Source: Sphingobium sp052327305 (GTDB lineage: Bacteria > Pseudomonadota > Alphaproteobacteria > Sphingomonadales > Sphingomonadaceae). From it: a stretch of 64,000 nucleotides of DNA. Positions 8,750-17,740 of the stretch are shown piece by piece; position 1 is the first letter of the stretch, and each line of letters starts with the position of its first letter. Both the position numbers and the translations under genes were made by a program. The notes below the pieces were generated by a model that ran no database searches, had not been told where the DNA came from, and saw nothing but the letters and a program-made list of their open reading frames with translations. The stretch spans positions 248,001-312,000 of the forward strand of contig NZ_CP182486.1 in assembly GCF_052327305.1 (NCBI RefSeq), read 5' to 3'.

Positions 8750-9538
8750 ATGGGCGCCATGCCGGATATCTCCCCTCTGCATGAAATCATGGCGCGTCTG
8801 CGAGACCCTGAGCGTGGATGCGAATGGGATGTCGCGCAGAATTTCGAGACGATCGCGCCGTACACGATCGAAGAAGCCTATGAGGTTGCCGATGCCATTG
8901 AGCGGCGCGACCTCCACGGTCTGAAAGACGAACTGGGCGATCTGCTGCTCCAGGTGGTCTTTCATGCGCGTATGGCCGAGGAAGTCGGCGCCTTTGACTT
9001 GTCCGGCGTCATCACCGCCATTTGCGACAAGATGGTACGGCGTCACCCGCATATCTTTGCCTCGGCCGAGGCGGTCGGCAGCACGGAGATCCGCCAAAAC
9101 TGGGAAGCCATCAAAGCCGACGAACGCGTGGACAAGGGCGAGGCGAATTCCGCGCTGTCTGGCGTCGCACTGGCCCTACCCGCCCTCATGCGCGCTGAAA
9201 AGCTGCAGAAGCGAGCGGCACGCGTGGGCTTCGACTGGACGGAGACTGCAAAGGTTCGCGCAAAGATACTGGAGGAGCTGGACGAGATCGACCGGGCCAA
9301 CAGCGCGCTAGAGCTTGAAGAAGAAGCTGGCGATCTTCTTTTTGCGACCGTGAACTTCTGCCGGCACTTGGGCGTCGACGCGGAACAGGCGCTCCGCCGT
9401 GCAAACATCAAATTCGAGCGGCGTTTCATGGCCATGGAAGCCGAGGCAGGCGATGCCTTCGCTGCACTTGATCTTCAGGAGCAGGAAGCGCTTTGGCAAC
9501 GGGTGAAGCAGGCTGAGAAGAAAGAGTCCGAAGCGTAA
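8750..9538 (+). CDS. mazG: Nucleoside triphosphate pyrophosphohydrolase
   Basis: House-cleaning enzyme that hydrolyses NTPs to NMP plus PPi. The 262-residue protein has two MazG domains: GCEWDVAQNFETIAPYTIEEAYEVADAI with the metal-binding ELGDLLLQVVFHARMAEE helix, and a second pair ELDEIDR... LELEEEAGDLLFATVNFCRHL. The first codon could be 8750 or 8759 (MGAM). It is convergent with corA, with only 5 bases between the two stop codons. An AT-rich perfect palindrome lies just upstream (8717-8730). Confidence 0.94.
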   Translation: MGAMPDISPLHEIMARLRDPERGCEWDVAQNFETIAPYTIEEAYEVADAIERRDLHGLKDELGDLLLQVVFHARMAEEVGAFDLSGVITAICDKMVRRHPHIFASAEAVGSTEIRQNWEAIKADERVDKGEANSALSGVALALPALMRAEKLQKRAARVGFDWTETAKVRAKILEELDEIDRANSALELEEEAGDLLFATVNFCRHLGVDAEQALRRANIKFERRFMAMEAEAGDAFAALDLQEQEALWQRVKQAEKKESEA

Positions 9539-9543
9539 CTTCG

Positions 9544-10527
9544 TTATAGCCAACGACTTTTCCGGAACCGGAGATAGAGGCCGATGCACATGACGGCCAT
9601 TAATCCGGTGATAAAAAAATAGCCGTATTTCCAATGCAGTTCGGGCATGTTCTCAAAGTTCATGCCATAGATGCCGGCAATTGCCGTCGGAACCGCGAGT
9701 ATCGCCGCCCAAGCCGCCAGTTGCCGGGTTATCGCGCCTTGGCGCTGCTGCTCCAGAAGGCTGCTGGCCTCAATCGTGCCGGTGAGCGTATCCTTGAGCC
9801 CGGTTATGCGGAACCCTGCCCTACGGGCATGGTCAAGGATATCGCGGAAGTAAGGAATGACCGCTTTGTCGATCTCGTCATGGCGGATGTTGATGAGGTG
9901 TCCGACCATTTCTTCGGATGGCCCCAGGAGCCGGTAGAACCGCACCAGATCGCGCCGTAGCGAGAAGAGGTCGAAAAGCTCCTCAGGCGACAGAAGCCGA
10001 TCAAGCAGTCGTGCCTCCATCGCCAGAACATCGTCTTCCAAAGTATCGATGACCGGAAAATAGCCATCAACGATATAGTCGAGAATGGCGTGAAGCACAT
10101 AATCCGAGCCGTGAGCGAGCAAGGCGGGGTTGGCCTCAAGATGCGCGCGCAGCGAGGCATGGCCCCTCTCCGAACCGAGCCGGACAGTAATGATGAAATG
10201 GCGGCCGACGAAGATGGCCGTCTCGCCATAGCAGATCTTGCCCTGTTCCAGCGCAGCAGTGCGGATCGTTATGAACAGATGTCCGGGATAGGTCTCGACC
10301 TTCGGCAACTGGCGGCCTGAAAGCGCATCCTCCACCGCAAGTGGATGAAGGCCATAGCGCCGGGCAACCAAGTCCATTTCGGATTCGGAGGGCGCGTGAA
10401 GGCCGATCCAGTCAAAGCTCTGTTCGCTCGTCGGGGGAGATTCCCCGTGCCCGCCGGTCTCCTGGTCAAAGCTGACAGAGCCGACCGCCCTGCCCTGTTC
10501 GTAGCGAGTTGCGCAGACGATTGTCAT
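9544..10527 (-). CDS. corA: CorA-type magnesium/divalent cation transporter
   Basis: A 327-residue inner-membrane channel subunit. It has a large cytoplasmic N-terminal domain and two C-terminal transmembrane helices, with the signature GMN at residues 288-290 (GIYGMNFENMPEL) between them and a basic C-terminus (RFRKSRWL). The length is normal for CorA. It is the last gene of the leftward unit: its ATG overlaps the hflX stop by four bases. Coupling of corA to the ntr/hfq/hflX unit is seen directly as the overlap; any functional link is inference. Confidence 0.95.
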   Translation of the reverse strand: MTIVCATRYEQGRAVGSVSFDQETGGHGESPPTSEQSFDWIGLHAPSESEMDLVARRYGLHPLAVEDALSGRQLPKVETYPGHLFITIRTAALEQGKICYGETAIFVGRHFIITVRLGSERGHASLRAHLEANPALLAHGSDYVLHAILDYIVDGYFPVIDTLEDDVLAMEARLLDRLLSPEELFDLFSLRRDLVRFYRLLGPSEEMVGHLINIRHDEIDKAVIPYFRDILDHARRAGFRITGLKDTLTGTIEASSLLEQQRQGAITRQLAAWAAILAVPTAIAGIYGMNFENMPELHWKYGYFFITGLMAVMCIGLYLRFRKSRWL

Positions 10528-11903
10528 GCGTCATTCGAGGATATGTCGCTATGATCGGGAAATCGTGACATGAATCGCTCCGCAACGCTTGGATTCAGGG
10601 TGGCAGTGACAAGCATCTCACCATCCTCCTCTCTCGTTTCGGTAACTTCTCCATGCTCATGCAGCCACGCAAGCGCTGCACCATCCGTCACAGATAAGTG
10701 GAAGTTATAGCTGCGATGCTCACTATTGAGGATCGTCGCGACTTGCCGCCGCAGCGCATCGACACCCTCTCCAGTTTCAGCCGAGATGAGTGCGATCCCC
10801 CTGCCCCGGTCGCGCCTTTCCTCCAGCAAAGCTCTGTCCTCGGGCGGTATCAGGTCGACCTTGTTCCAGATCTCCAGAACGGGAGGGAAAAGCCCTTCCT
10901 GCGTGGCCTCACTCTCCTCGCCGGGCACGACGCCCAGTTGCGCCAGCACGTCCATGACATCGTCGCGTTGCGCCTCGCTATCGGGATGAGCGATATCGCG
11001 AACGTGGAGGATGAGGTCGGCCTCACGGACTTCCTCAAGCGTGGCGCGGAAGGCAGCAATGAGTTCGGTCGGCAAATCCGAGACGAAGCCCACGGTGTCG
11101 GACAGGATTGCTTTGTCCAGGCCCGGCAGGCGGATCTGCCGCATTGTGGGGTCAAGCGTTGCGAAGAGCATATCCTCCGCCATGACGCCGGCTCCGGTCA
11201 GCCGATTGAAAAGCGTGGATTTACCGGCATTGGTATAGCCCACCAGCGCGATGACGGGCCAGGGCGCTCGCTGCCGCCTTGCCCGATGAAGCCCGCGCGT
11301 GCGGCTGACCTGATCGAGCTCCCGTCGCAGGCGCGCCATGCGATCCCGGATCATGCGCCGATCAGCCTCGATCTGGGTTTCGCCCGGCCCACCAAGAAAG
11401 CCGAATCCGCCGCGCTGACGCTCAAGGTGAGTCCAACTCCGGACCAGACGACCAGCCTGATAGTCGAGATGGGCAAGCTCGACCTGCAGCCTGCCCTCGG
11501 CCGTCGCGGCCCGCTCCCCGAAAATTTCGAGGATGAGCCCGGTCCGATCAATGACCTTGGCTTCCAGCGCCTTTTCCAGATTACTTTGCTGAACCGGGGT
11601 CAGCACATTGTCGACAATGACCAGTTCCGCCTCATGGCGAGCGACGATCTCGCCAATCTGCTCGATCTGGCCGGCACCAAAAAGGCTTGCGGGCCGGGAT
11701 TGCCGCACACGAAAAGACAGCGCCTCACGAACGTCGAGCCCAATGGCCAGCGCCAGCCCGCGCGCCTCTTCAAGTCTTGCCGCTATATCGCGCCGGATGG
11801 CCCCGCCCAGTTCAGCATGAACCACGACAGTGCGTGCCCCGCGCGATAAATCCTCACGCTCGGAAAAATGCGCTATGACTCTTACCTCACGATTACGGTC
11901 AAT
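10524..11903 (-). CDS. hflX: Ribosome-associated GTPase HflX (start uncertain)
   Basis: A GTPase that binds and splits stalled ribosomes. It has an N-terminal HflX domain (SLFGAGQIEQIGEIV; DRTGLILEIF), a coiled coil (GGPGETQIEADRRMIRDRM) and a G domain with GYTNAGKSTLFNRL (G1), DTVGFVSDLP (G3) and NKVDL (G4). The start is a puzzle. The conserved N-terminus begins near IAHFSERED, but between the hfq stop and this region the frame has no ATG, GTG or TTG. The options are ATT at 11903 (overlapping the hfq stop), GTG at 11825 (trimming conserved residues), or ATG at 12062 inside hfq. I give 11903 as the outer limit. Confidence 0.9.
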   Translation of the reverse strand: MDRNREVRVIAHFSEREDLSRGARTVVVHAELGGAIRRDIAARLEEARGLALAIGLDVREALSFRVRQSRPASLFGAGQIEQIGEIVARHEAELVIVDNVLTPVQQSNLEKALEAKVIDRTGLILEIFGERAATAEGRLQVELAHLDYQAGRLVRSWTHLERQRGGFGFLGGPGETQIEADRRMIRDRMARLRRELDQVSRTRGLHRARRQRAPWPVIALVGYTNAGKSTLFNRLTGAGVMAEDMLFATLDPTMRQIRLPGLDKAILSDTVGFVSDLPTELIAAFRATLEEVREADLILHVRDIAHPDSEAQRDDVMDVLAQLGVVPGEESEATQEGLFPPVLEIWNKVDLIPPEDRALLEERRDRGRGIALISAETGEGVDALRRQVATILNSEHRSYNFHLSVTDGAALAWLHEHGEVTETREEDGEMLVTATLNPSVAERFMSRFPDHSDISSNDA

Positions 11904-12390
11904 CCAGCTCGTCTTGCTCCGCTTCTCCGGAAAGGTCCAGCGCCTGGGCGGGCTGCACCGTGGAGATGGCGTGCTTGTAGACGAGCTGCGACATGCCGTC
12001 CCGCTGGAGAAGCATGCAGAACAGGTCGAATGCGACGATCTCTCCCTGCAGCATGACGCCATTTACAAGGAACATCGTTACAGGCTGGCCCGACTTCCGC
12101 ACCGCGGAGAGAAAAATCTCCTGCAGCAGCTTTGATTTGCGCTCATTCGCCGAAAACGCCGTCTTGATCTCGGCAAGGTCCACCGAATGCGCGGGCATGA
12201 CAGTGGAAATGGCGTGCTTATAGACAAGCTGGGTCTGGCCATCGCGGCGCAGCAACACCGAAAAATTGTCAAACCAGGTGATGATGCCCTGCAGCTTTAC
12301 GCCTTTGACCAGGAACATCGTGACCGGCGTCTTCGTCTTGCGAAGCGTGTTGAGGAATATGTCTTGGAGATTGTTGAACTTTTCGGCCAT
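11899..12390 (-). CDS. hfq: RNA chaperone Hfq, tandem two-Sm-domain form
   Basis: Hfq pairs small RNAs with mRNAs. Instead of one Sm domain of about 75 residues, this 163-residue protein has two: residues 1-75 and about 85-150. Each begins with a Gln-containing N-terminal helix (LQDIFLN; LQEIFLS) and ends with the Sm2 motif YKHAIS (57-62 and 138-143), exactly 81 residues apart. VTMFLV repeats at 23-28 and 104-109. A trimer could form a pseudo-hexamer with two non-equivalent subunit types. The ATG at 12390 has GGAG six bases upstream. A short acidic tail (SGEAEQDELD) ends the protein. It lies between ntrX and hflX. Confidence 0.96.
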   Translation of the reverse strand: MAEKFNNLQDIFLNTLRKTKTPVTMFLVKGVKLQGIITWFDNFSVLLRRDGQTQLVYKHAISTVMPAHSVDLAEIKTAFSANERKSKLLQEIFLSAVRKSGQPVTMFLVNGVMLQGEIVAFDLFCMLLQRDGMSQLVYKHAISTVQPAQALDLSGEAEQDELD

Positions 12391-12546
12391 TTTCTACTCC
12401 ATTTTATTGGCGGGCTCGTAGACCCGCTTGGTCGTGTCGATTCGACCTTCATTTAGACAACAAGTTTGGTTCGGCTGCTGATTTAATCCAACAGCATCGG
12501 GAAATCTACTCAGACATTTTGCGGCGCACAATTTTTCCCGAGAGGC

Positions 12547-13920
12547 TCACTCTTCCCTGTCGTCGGAAATGCCCAGCAGCTTGAGTTTACGATGTAGCGC
12601 GGAGCGCTCCATGCCGATGAACGCTGCGGTCCGGGAGATGTTACCGGAAAAGCGCTTGATCTGGACCCGCAGATACTCCCGCTCGAAGCTTTCTCGCGCC
12701 TCACGGAGCGGTGCTCCCATGATGGCGCTGGCCATGCCGCCTTTACCGTTCTCGGCACCCGTCGCCTCGGGTGGCAGCATGTCGAGCTCGATCGTCTGGG
12801 CGCGGTCGGCCGGTGCCATAATGATCGTCCGCTCGATGACATTTCGCAGTTGGCGAACGTTGCCGGGCCATTCGAAAGCCTGAAGCGCGGCCATCGCGCT
12901 CCCGGCGACGATCGGAGGCGGGATGCGGCGCTCGGCGGCGAACCGTGCGAGATAATGCTCGACCAGCATCGGGATGTCGTCGCGCCGCTCAGCGAGCGAA
13001 GGAAGCGCGAGCGGCACGACGTTAAGGCGATAGTACAGGTCTTCGCGGAAGGTTCTGCCCTCGATTTCGGCCTTCAGGTCGCGCGCGGTCGAGGAGATGA
13101 CGCGCACGTCCACTTTCACCTGACGCTGGCCGCCAATGCGCGTGAAGCTCTGATCGGTTAGCACACGCAAAACCTTGCCCTGCGTCGTGAGAGGCATGTC
13201 GGCAATTTCGTCCAGAAAAAGCGTACCGCCATGCGCTTGCTCGAGCATTCCGGGGCGAACCAGACCGTCGGGGCCTTCCACGCCGAACAGCTCTTCTTCC
13301 ACCCTTTGAGGATCCATGCGCGCCGACGTGACGATCACGAACGGCGCATTTGCCCGTCCGGACCAGTTGTGGAGCATCCGGGCCGCGACTTCCTTGCCTA
13401 CCCCCGCCGCGCCAGTAATGAGGACGCGACTGCCGGTGGCCGCTACCTTCTTGATGGTCGCGCGGACGCCGTTGATCGCGGCGCTCTGACCCGTCAGTTC
13501 GTCATCCTGCCCCACGCGCGCGCGCAGATCCTGATTTTCGCGCCTCAGGCGTTCGGTTTCTGTCGCGCGTGCGACCAGATGGAGCAGCCGGTCAGCCTCG
13601 AACGGCTTCTCGATAAAATCGGCCGCGCCGCGCCGGATGGCGGAGACAGCCGTATCGATATTGCCATGGCCTGAGATCATGAGAACAGGGATGGTGCTGT
13701 CGCGCCGCTTGATCTCATCGAGGAGCTCAAGTCCGTCGAGCTTGGACCCCTGAAGCCATACGTCGAGCAGGACCAACGACGGTCTCCGAGCCGCCAGAGC
13801 ATCGAGCGCCTGATCGCTACTGGCGGCGAGACGGGTTTCGAAGCCTTCGTCTTCCAGCACCCCCGCCACCAGCTCGCGGATATCGGCTTCGTCGTCCACC
13901 ACCAGCACATCAAGCGCCAT
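12547..13920 (-). CDS. ntrX: Nitrogen-regulation response regulator NtrX
   Basis: A 457-residue bEBP-type regulator paired with NtrY. It has a receiver domain with phospho-acceptor Asp53 (LVLLDVWLQG), an AAA+ domain with Walker A GAAGVGKE, and a Fis-type C-terminal helix-turn-helix (ISRTAAFIGMERSALHRKLKLLGI). The sigma-54-contacting GAFTGA loop is absent: the equivalent region reads ELFGVEGPDGLVRPGMLEQAHGG. It probably acts without sigma-54, as reported for other alphaproteobacterial NtrX. The ATG at 13920 follows a purine-rich ribosome binding site and lies inside the end of ntrY, overlapping by 11 bases. Confidence 0.95.
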   Translation of the reverse strand: MALDVLVVDDEADIRELVAGVLEDEGFETRLAASSDQALDALAARRPSLVLLDVWLQGSKLDGLELLDEIKRRDSTIPVLMISGHGNIDTAVSAIRRGAADFIEKPFEADRLLHLVARATETERLRRENQDLRARVGQDDELTGQSAAINGVRATIKKVAATGSRVLITGAAGVGKEVAARMLHNWSGRANAPFVIVTSARMDPQRVEEELFGVEGPDGLVRPGMLEQAHGGTLFLDEIADMPLTTQGKVLRVLTDQSFTRIGGQRQVKVDVRVISSTARDLKAEIEGRTFREDLYYRLNVVPLALPSLAERRDDIPMLVEHYLARFAAERRIPPPIVAGSAMAALQAFEWPGNVRQLRNVIERTIIMAPADRAQTIELDMLPPEATGAENGKGGMASAIMGAPLREARESFEREYLRVQIKRFSGNISRTAAFIGMERSALHRKLKLLGISDDREE

Positions 13921-16192
13921 GACTATTCTCTCTTCCGTTATCCTGTTCGGTATGGCGGAGAGTGTCTCCTGCCAAACGCGCAAGCCGTTCGCTATCGAAG
14001 CGCAACGTTACTGCCGTGCCCTGCTTCCCCTCGCCGTCGCCGAGGACGATTTCGCCGAAATGCTCTTCGACGATCTTCTTGACGATCGCGAGGCCGAGCC
14101 CCGTGCCCTTCGCCCGGGTTGTCATATAGGGTTCGAGGACGCGCTCGCGGTCGGCAGGCAGCCCTCCCCCATCATCCCTCACCGCGACGATCAGCGCCGC
14201 CTCCTCACGCCGGAGCGTCATGACGATATGGCCCACGATCGCTCCGGACGGCGCGGTGTCGCCATCCCGGACGACCCGGTCCGCAATCGCCTCCACCGCG
14301 TTTTTCACGATATTGGTGAGCGCCTGACCGATCTGGCGTCGATCGCAGACCATGCTCATCTCGCCCGAGCCTACGTCGAACGTGAACTGGATTTCGGGAT
14401 GCGCGACTTCATGCAGAAACATCGCATGACGGGCGATGTCCACCATGGATTCGACGCGAAACACTGGTTTAGGCATACGCGCGAACGAGGAAAACTCGTC
14501 GACGATACGGCGCAAATCCCCCACTTGCCGCACGATCGTGGCTGTGAGGCGTGAAAAGACGCTCGGGTCGGATTTCACTTCGCCAGCATAGCGGCGCTCC
14601 AGCCGCTCCGCTGCGAGTTGAATTGGGGTGAGCGGATTCTTGATCTCGTGCGCAATGCGCCTCGCCACATCGGACCAGGCCGCGCGGCGCTGGTCGAGCA
14701 GTTGCTGAGTGATGTCATCAAATGTCAGCACGCGTCCGCTGGAATCTGCGACGACCTTTACGGCAAGTGTGCGCACGTCCGACCCGACGCGGATCTGCAC
14801 GATGTTGCTTTCCGCGTCATCGTCCAGCGCCGCCGCGAGTTCGGGCGCGACCTGCGCGAGGGGGCGACCGACGGCGGGCGTACCATCTGGCACCAGAAGA
14901 GCAGTGGCCGAACTGTTGAGAAGCTGGATGGCGCCGGAGCGATCCACTGAAATGACGCCCGCGCTCACGCCGGAAAGCACTGCCTCGATCAGCAGCCGCC
15001 GGCTTTCCAGCTGGCTGTTTGCCGTCACCAGCGCGCCGGTCTGGGCCTCAAGGCGCTGGGTCATGCGGTTGAAGGCATTGGCGAGCGTCCCGATTTCATC
15101 GTGGTTCTGTGTGTCTGGGACGCGAGTTGACAGGTCACCGGCGGTAATCCTACGGGCGGCATCCACCAGTTCGCCCACTGGTTGCACCAGCCGGTCTGCC
15201 ACTGCGAGCGCGATCCAGACCGCAACGCCGACGAGCATAAGCGTGCCGAAGAAAAGTGCCACGTTAAACTGGAGCTGGAGTTGGCGGGATCGTGCCGAGA
15301 AATCATCATAGTCGGCCAGCACCGTCTGCGCCCGCTTCATCTGGCTGAAGGCGGAAACGTCAGCGTTTCTGGACGCATAGAGGAAGACATTACTCTTGGG
15401 ATATAAGAGGACGATGGCCTCGATCTGGTCCGGCTTGGTGTCCACCACCACGCTTTCCCCGCTCCGCAATCTGCGAATAACCTCTGGCGCGATGACGTCC
15501 TTTGCCTGACGGCGCTCCGGATCGACAGTCGCGGCGGTGCGCGCCAGGCCGTCCTTACCGATCTCTATGATGGACGAGCTATTGAGCTTGCGGGTAACCA
15601 CTTGATAGATATAGCCTTCGGCAAACGAAGGGCTCGTGATCGGCGACTGGTTGAGATAATCGCGGAGGTCGCCCGCCATGGTGACGGTTTCCTGGCCCAC
15701 CTCCCGCAAATTCTGCTCATAATAGCCGCGTGCCAGATCGGTCGCGTTCTCCAGAACGCCGCGCGCGTCTGATGAGAACCAGAACTGAACGCCGTACTGG
15801 AACAGCAAGGACGCAAAGATCACCACGAGAATGAGCGGAACGCTGGCGATGAGCGAGAATATGCCGACGAGGCGCACATGGAGCCGCCCGCTTCCACCCA
15901 CCAGACTGCGGGCCGCGCGCCGCCGCGCGATCCGGCGTCCGATAAGAACAAGCGTCGCGATTGCCGGAAGCAGATTGAGGACAAGCAGCAGCGCCACCAC
16001 TGGCGGCGTGAGCAGTCGTTCGTTGTCGCCCTGCCGGTCGATCAGCCAGTAAGTGAAAAGCCCCGTCGCCAACAGCGCGACCAGAGCCCCGGCTTCCATC
16101 CCGCGCTTGAGCAGAGCCCACCGCGGATTCTGCGGCCGATCGTCGTCCCCGGCGTCTTCCTGAAAAGCGGATAGGCTGGATGGCTGATCCAT
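13910..16192 (-). CDS. ntrY: Nitrogen-regulation sensor histidine kinase NtrY
   Basis: A 760-residue membrane kinase. Several N-terminal transmembrane helices flank a periplasmic region, followed by a HAMP domain (RLVQPVGELVDAARRITAGDLSTRVPD region), a PAS domain (SRRLLIEAVLSGVSAGVISVDRSG), the phospho-acceptor His in ARRIAHEIKNPLTPIQLAAERL, and an ATPase domain with NIVKNAVEAI, DDGGGLP and GTGLGLAIVKKI. The final codons overlap ntrX. It starts 87 bp after the ntrC stop, so the NtrBC and NtrYX pairs probably share a transcript. Confidence 0.95.
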   Translation of the reverse strand: MDQPSSLSAFQEDAGDDDRPQNPRWALLKRGMEAGALVALLATGLFTYWLIDRQGDNERLLTPPVVALLLVLNLLPAIATLVLIGRRIARRRAARSLVGGSGRLHVRLVGIFSLIASVPLILVVIFASLLFQYGVQFWFSSDARGVLENATDLARGYYEQNLREVGQETVTMAGDLRDYLNQSPITSPSFAEGYIYQVVTRKLNSSSIIEIGKDGLARTAATVDPERRQAKDVIAPEVIRRLRSGESVVVDTKPDQIEAIVLLYPKSNVFLYASRNADVSAFSQMKRAQTVLADYDDFSARSRQLQLQFNVALFFGTLMLVGVAVWIALAVADRLVQPVGELVDAARRITAGDLSTRVPDTQNHDEIGTLANAFNRMTQRLEAQTGALVTANSQLESRRLLIEAVLSGVSAGVISVDRSGAIQLLNSSATALLVPDGTPAVGRPLAQVAPELAAALDDDAESNIVQIRVGSDVRTLAVKVVADSSGRVLTFDDITQQLLDQRRAAWSDVARRIAHEIKNPLTPIQLAAERLERRYAGEVKSDPSVFSRLTATIVRQVGDLRRIVDEFSSFARMPKPVFRVESMVDIARHAMFLHEVAHPEIQFTFDVGSGEMSMVCDRRQIGQALTNIVKNAVEAIADRVVRDGDTAPSGAIVGHIVMTLRREEAALIVAVRDDGGGLPADRERVLEPYMTTRAKGTGLGLAIVKKIVEEHFGEIVLGDGEGKQGTAVTLRFDSERLARLAGDTLRHTEQDNGRENSHGA

Positions 16193-16279
16193 CGTGGCAT
16201 CGCTACAACATCAGCGTGGCTCAGGAAACACAATCTCGCACTCTTACACGCAAATTCGTGCCTGTTTGTGACAGATTGA

Positions 16280-17740
16280 TTATTCCTTGCGGCGTGGGTG
16301 CAGCGGATCGATCTCGTAGATGTTGAGCTTCTTGCGCAGTGTGTTGCGGTTCACGCCCAGAATCGCCGCTGCCCGAATCTGGTTCCCGTCGACGGCCGCC
16401 AGCGTTTCGGTAATGAGCACGGGCTCGACGACAGCGAGCAATTGCCCGTAAAGGTCATCCAGTTTTCTGCCGGTGCCCACCACCAGCCGCTCTCGCGCCC
16501 AGAGCACTGCTGCATCCTCCAGGCTTTCGCTGGTTGCGCCGCCAGAAGCGTCTTCCGATCCCGAAATCGTCAGAACCTGCCTGATTTCCGCCGCGGAGAT
16601 GACCGAGTCCCGTGTCAGTACCGTCATGCGTTGCATCAGGTTCTGCAGTTCGCGCACATTGCCGGGCCAGGAATGAAGGCTCAGGAGATCAGCCGCCTCG
16701 TTGCTCAGGGTCTTCTGGGGCAGGCCGCGTCGAGCAGCGAGACTAAGGAAGTGCCGTGCAAGAAGGGGAATGTCGCTGGCCCGGTCCCGCAGTGCGGGCA
16801 GATGAATGGGCACGACATGAAGGCGGTAATAGAGATCCTCGCGGAATCGGCCATCCGCGATCAGCGATGGCAGATCCTTGTTCGTTGCCGCGATGATGCG
16901 GACATCGACGCGCACGGGCCGCGTGCCGCCCACCGTCGTCACTTCGCCCGACTGGAGCACGCGCAGCAAGCGCGTCTGCGCTTCCATGGGCATGTCGCCA
17001 ATCTCGTCGAGGAAGAGCGAGCCACCTTGCGCCTGCTCGAACTTGCCCGCCGTGCGGGCAACCGCGCCCGTGAACGCGCCGCGCTCATAGCCGAAGAGTT
17101 CCGCTTCGATGAGCTCGCGCGGAATGGCGGCCATATTGATAGCGACAAAGGGTCGGTCTCGGCGCGGCCCTAGATTGTGGATCGCCTCAGCGACCAGTTC
17201 CTTGCCCGTTCCGGATTCGCCCAGAATGAGGATGTTGAGATCATTCGCGACCACGCGGGCAATGGTACGATAGACCTCCTGCATTTGGGGGGATCGCCCC
17301 ACCAGCGGAAGCTCCTCGCTGGCCCCGTTTCCACTACCCCCGCCACCAAGGCCGTCGTCGCTCGACCGTCGCGACCCCAGCGCTTCGGTCACCGCGCGGG
17401 AAAGCTCGTTGAGGTCGAAAGGCTTGGGCAGATACTCGAAAGCGCCCTGCCCTGTGGCTCGCACCGCCGTGTTGAGCGTATTCTGGGCAGAGAGAACGAT
17501 GATCTTCAAACAGGGACGAGCGGACAAAATCGCGCTGATGTCGTCCATCCCGTCGCCATCCGGCAGCATGACATCGGTCAGAATCACGTCCGGCTCAAAA
17601 GCAGCGATCTGCGCGGCACGCTGGGCAATAGTGCCGACGGTCTTCACGACGTGTCCGGCTCGCTTGAGCGCCTCGGAGATGACGACGCAGATCGCCTGAT
17701 CGTCATCGACGACGAGAATTTTACCCACCGGCGCAGCCAT
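16280..17740 (-). CDS. ntrC: Nitrogen-regulation response regulator NtrC
   Basis: A sigma-54 enhancer-binding activator of nitrogen-assimilation genes, 486 residues. It has a receiver domain with Asp56 (ILTDVMLPDGDG), Walker A GESGTGKE at about 174-181, an intact GAFTGA at 221-226, and a C-terminal Fis-type helix-turn-helix (RAAAILGVNRNTLRKKL). An unusual Gly/Ser/Asp-rich linker (about residues 125-140) separates receiver and AAA+ domains. Its start overlaps the ntrB stop by one base at 17740. Confidence 0.96.
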   Translation of the reverse strand: MAAPVGKILVVDDDQAICVVISEALKRAGHVVKTVGTIAQRAAQIAAFEPDVILTDVMLPDGDGMDDISAILSARPCLKIIVLSAQNTLNTAVRATGQGAFEYLPKPFDLNELSRAVTEALGSRRSSDDGLGGGGSGNGASEELPLVGRSPQMQEVYRTIARVVANDLNILILGESGTGKELVAEAIHNLGPRRDRPFVAINMAAIPRELIEAELFGYERGAFTGAVARTAGKFEQAQGGSLFLDEIGDMPMEAQTRLLRVLQSGEVTTVGGTRPVRVDVRIIAATNKDLPSLIADGRFREDLYYRLHVVPIHLPALRDRASDIPLLARHFLSLAARRGLPQKTLSNEAADLLSLHSWPGNVRELQNLMQRMTVLTRDSVISAAEIRQVLTISGSEDASGGATSESLEDAAVLWARERLVVGTGRKLDDLYGQLLAVVEPVLITETLAAVDGNQIRAAAILGVNRNTLRKKLNIYEIDPLHPRRKE

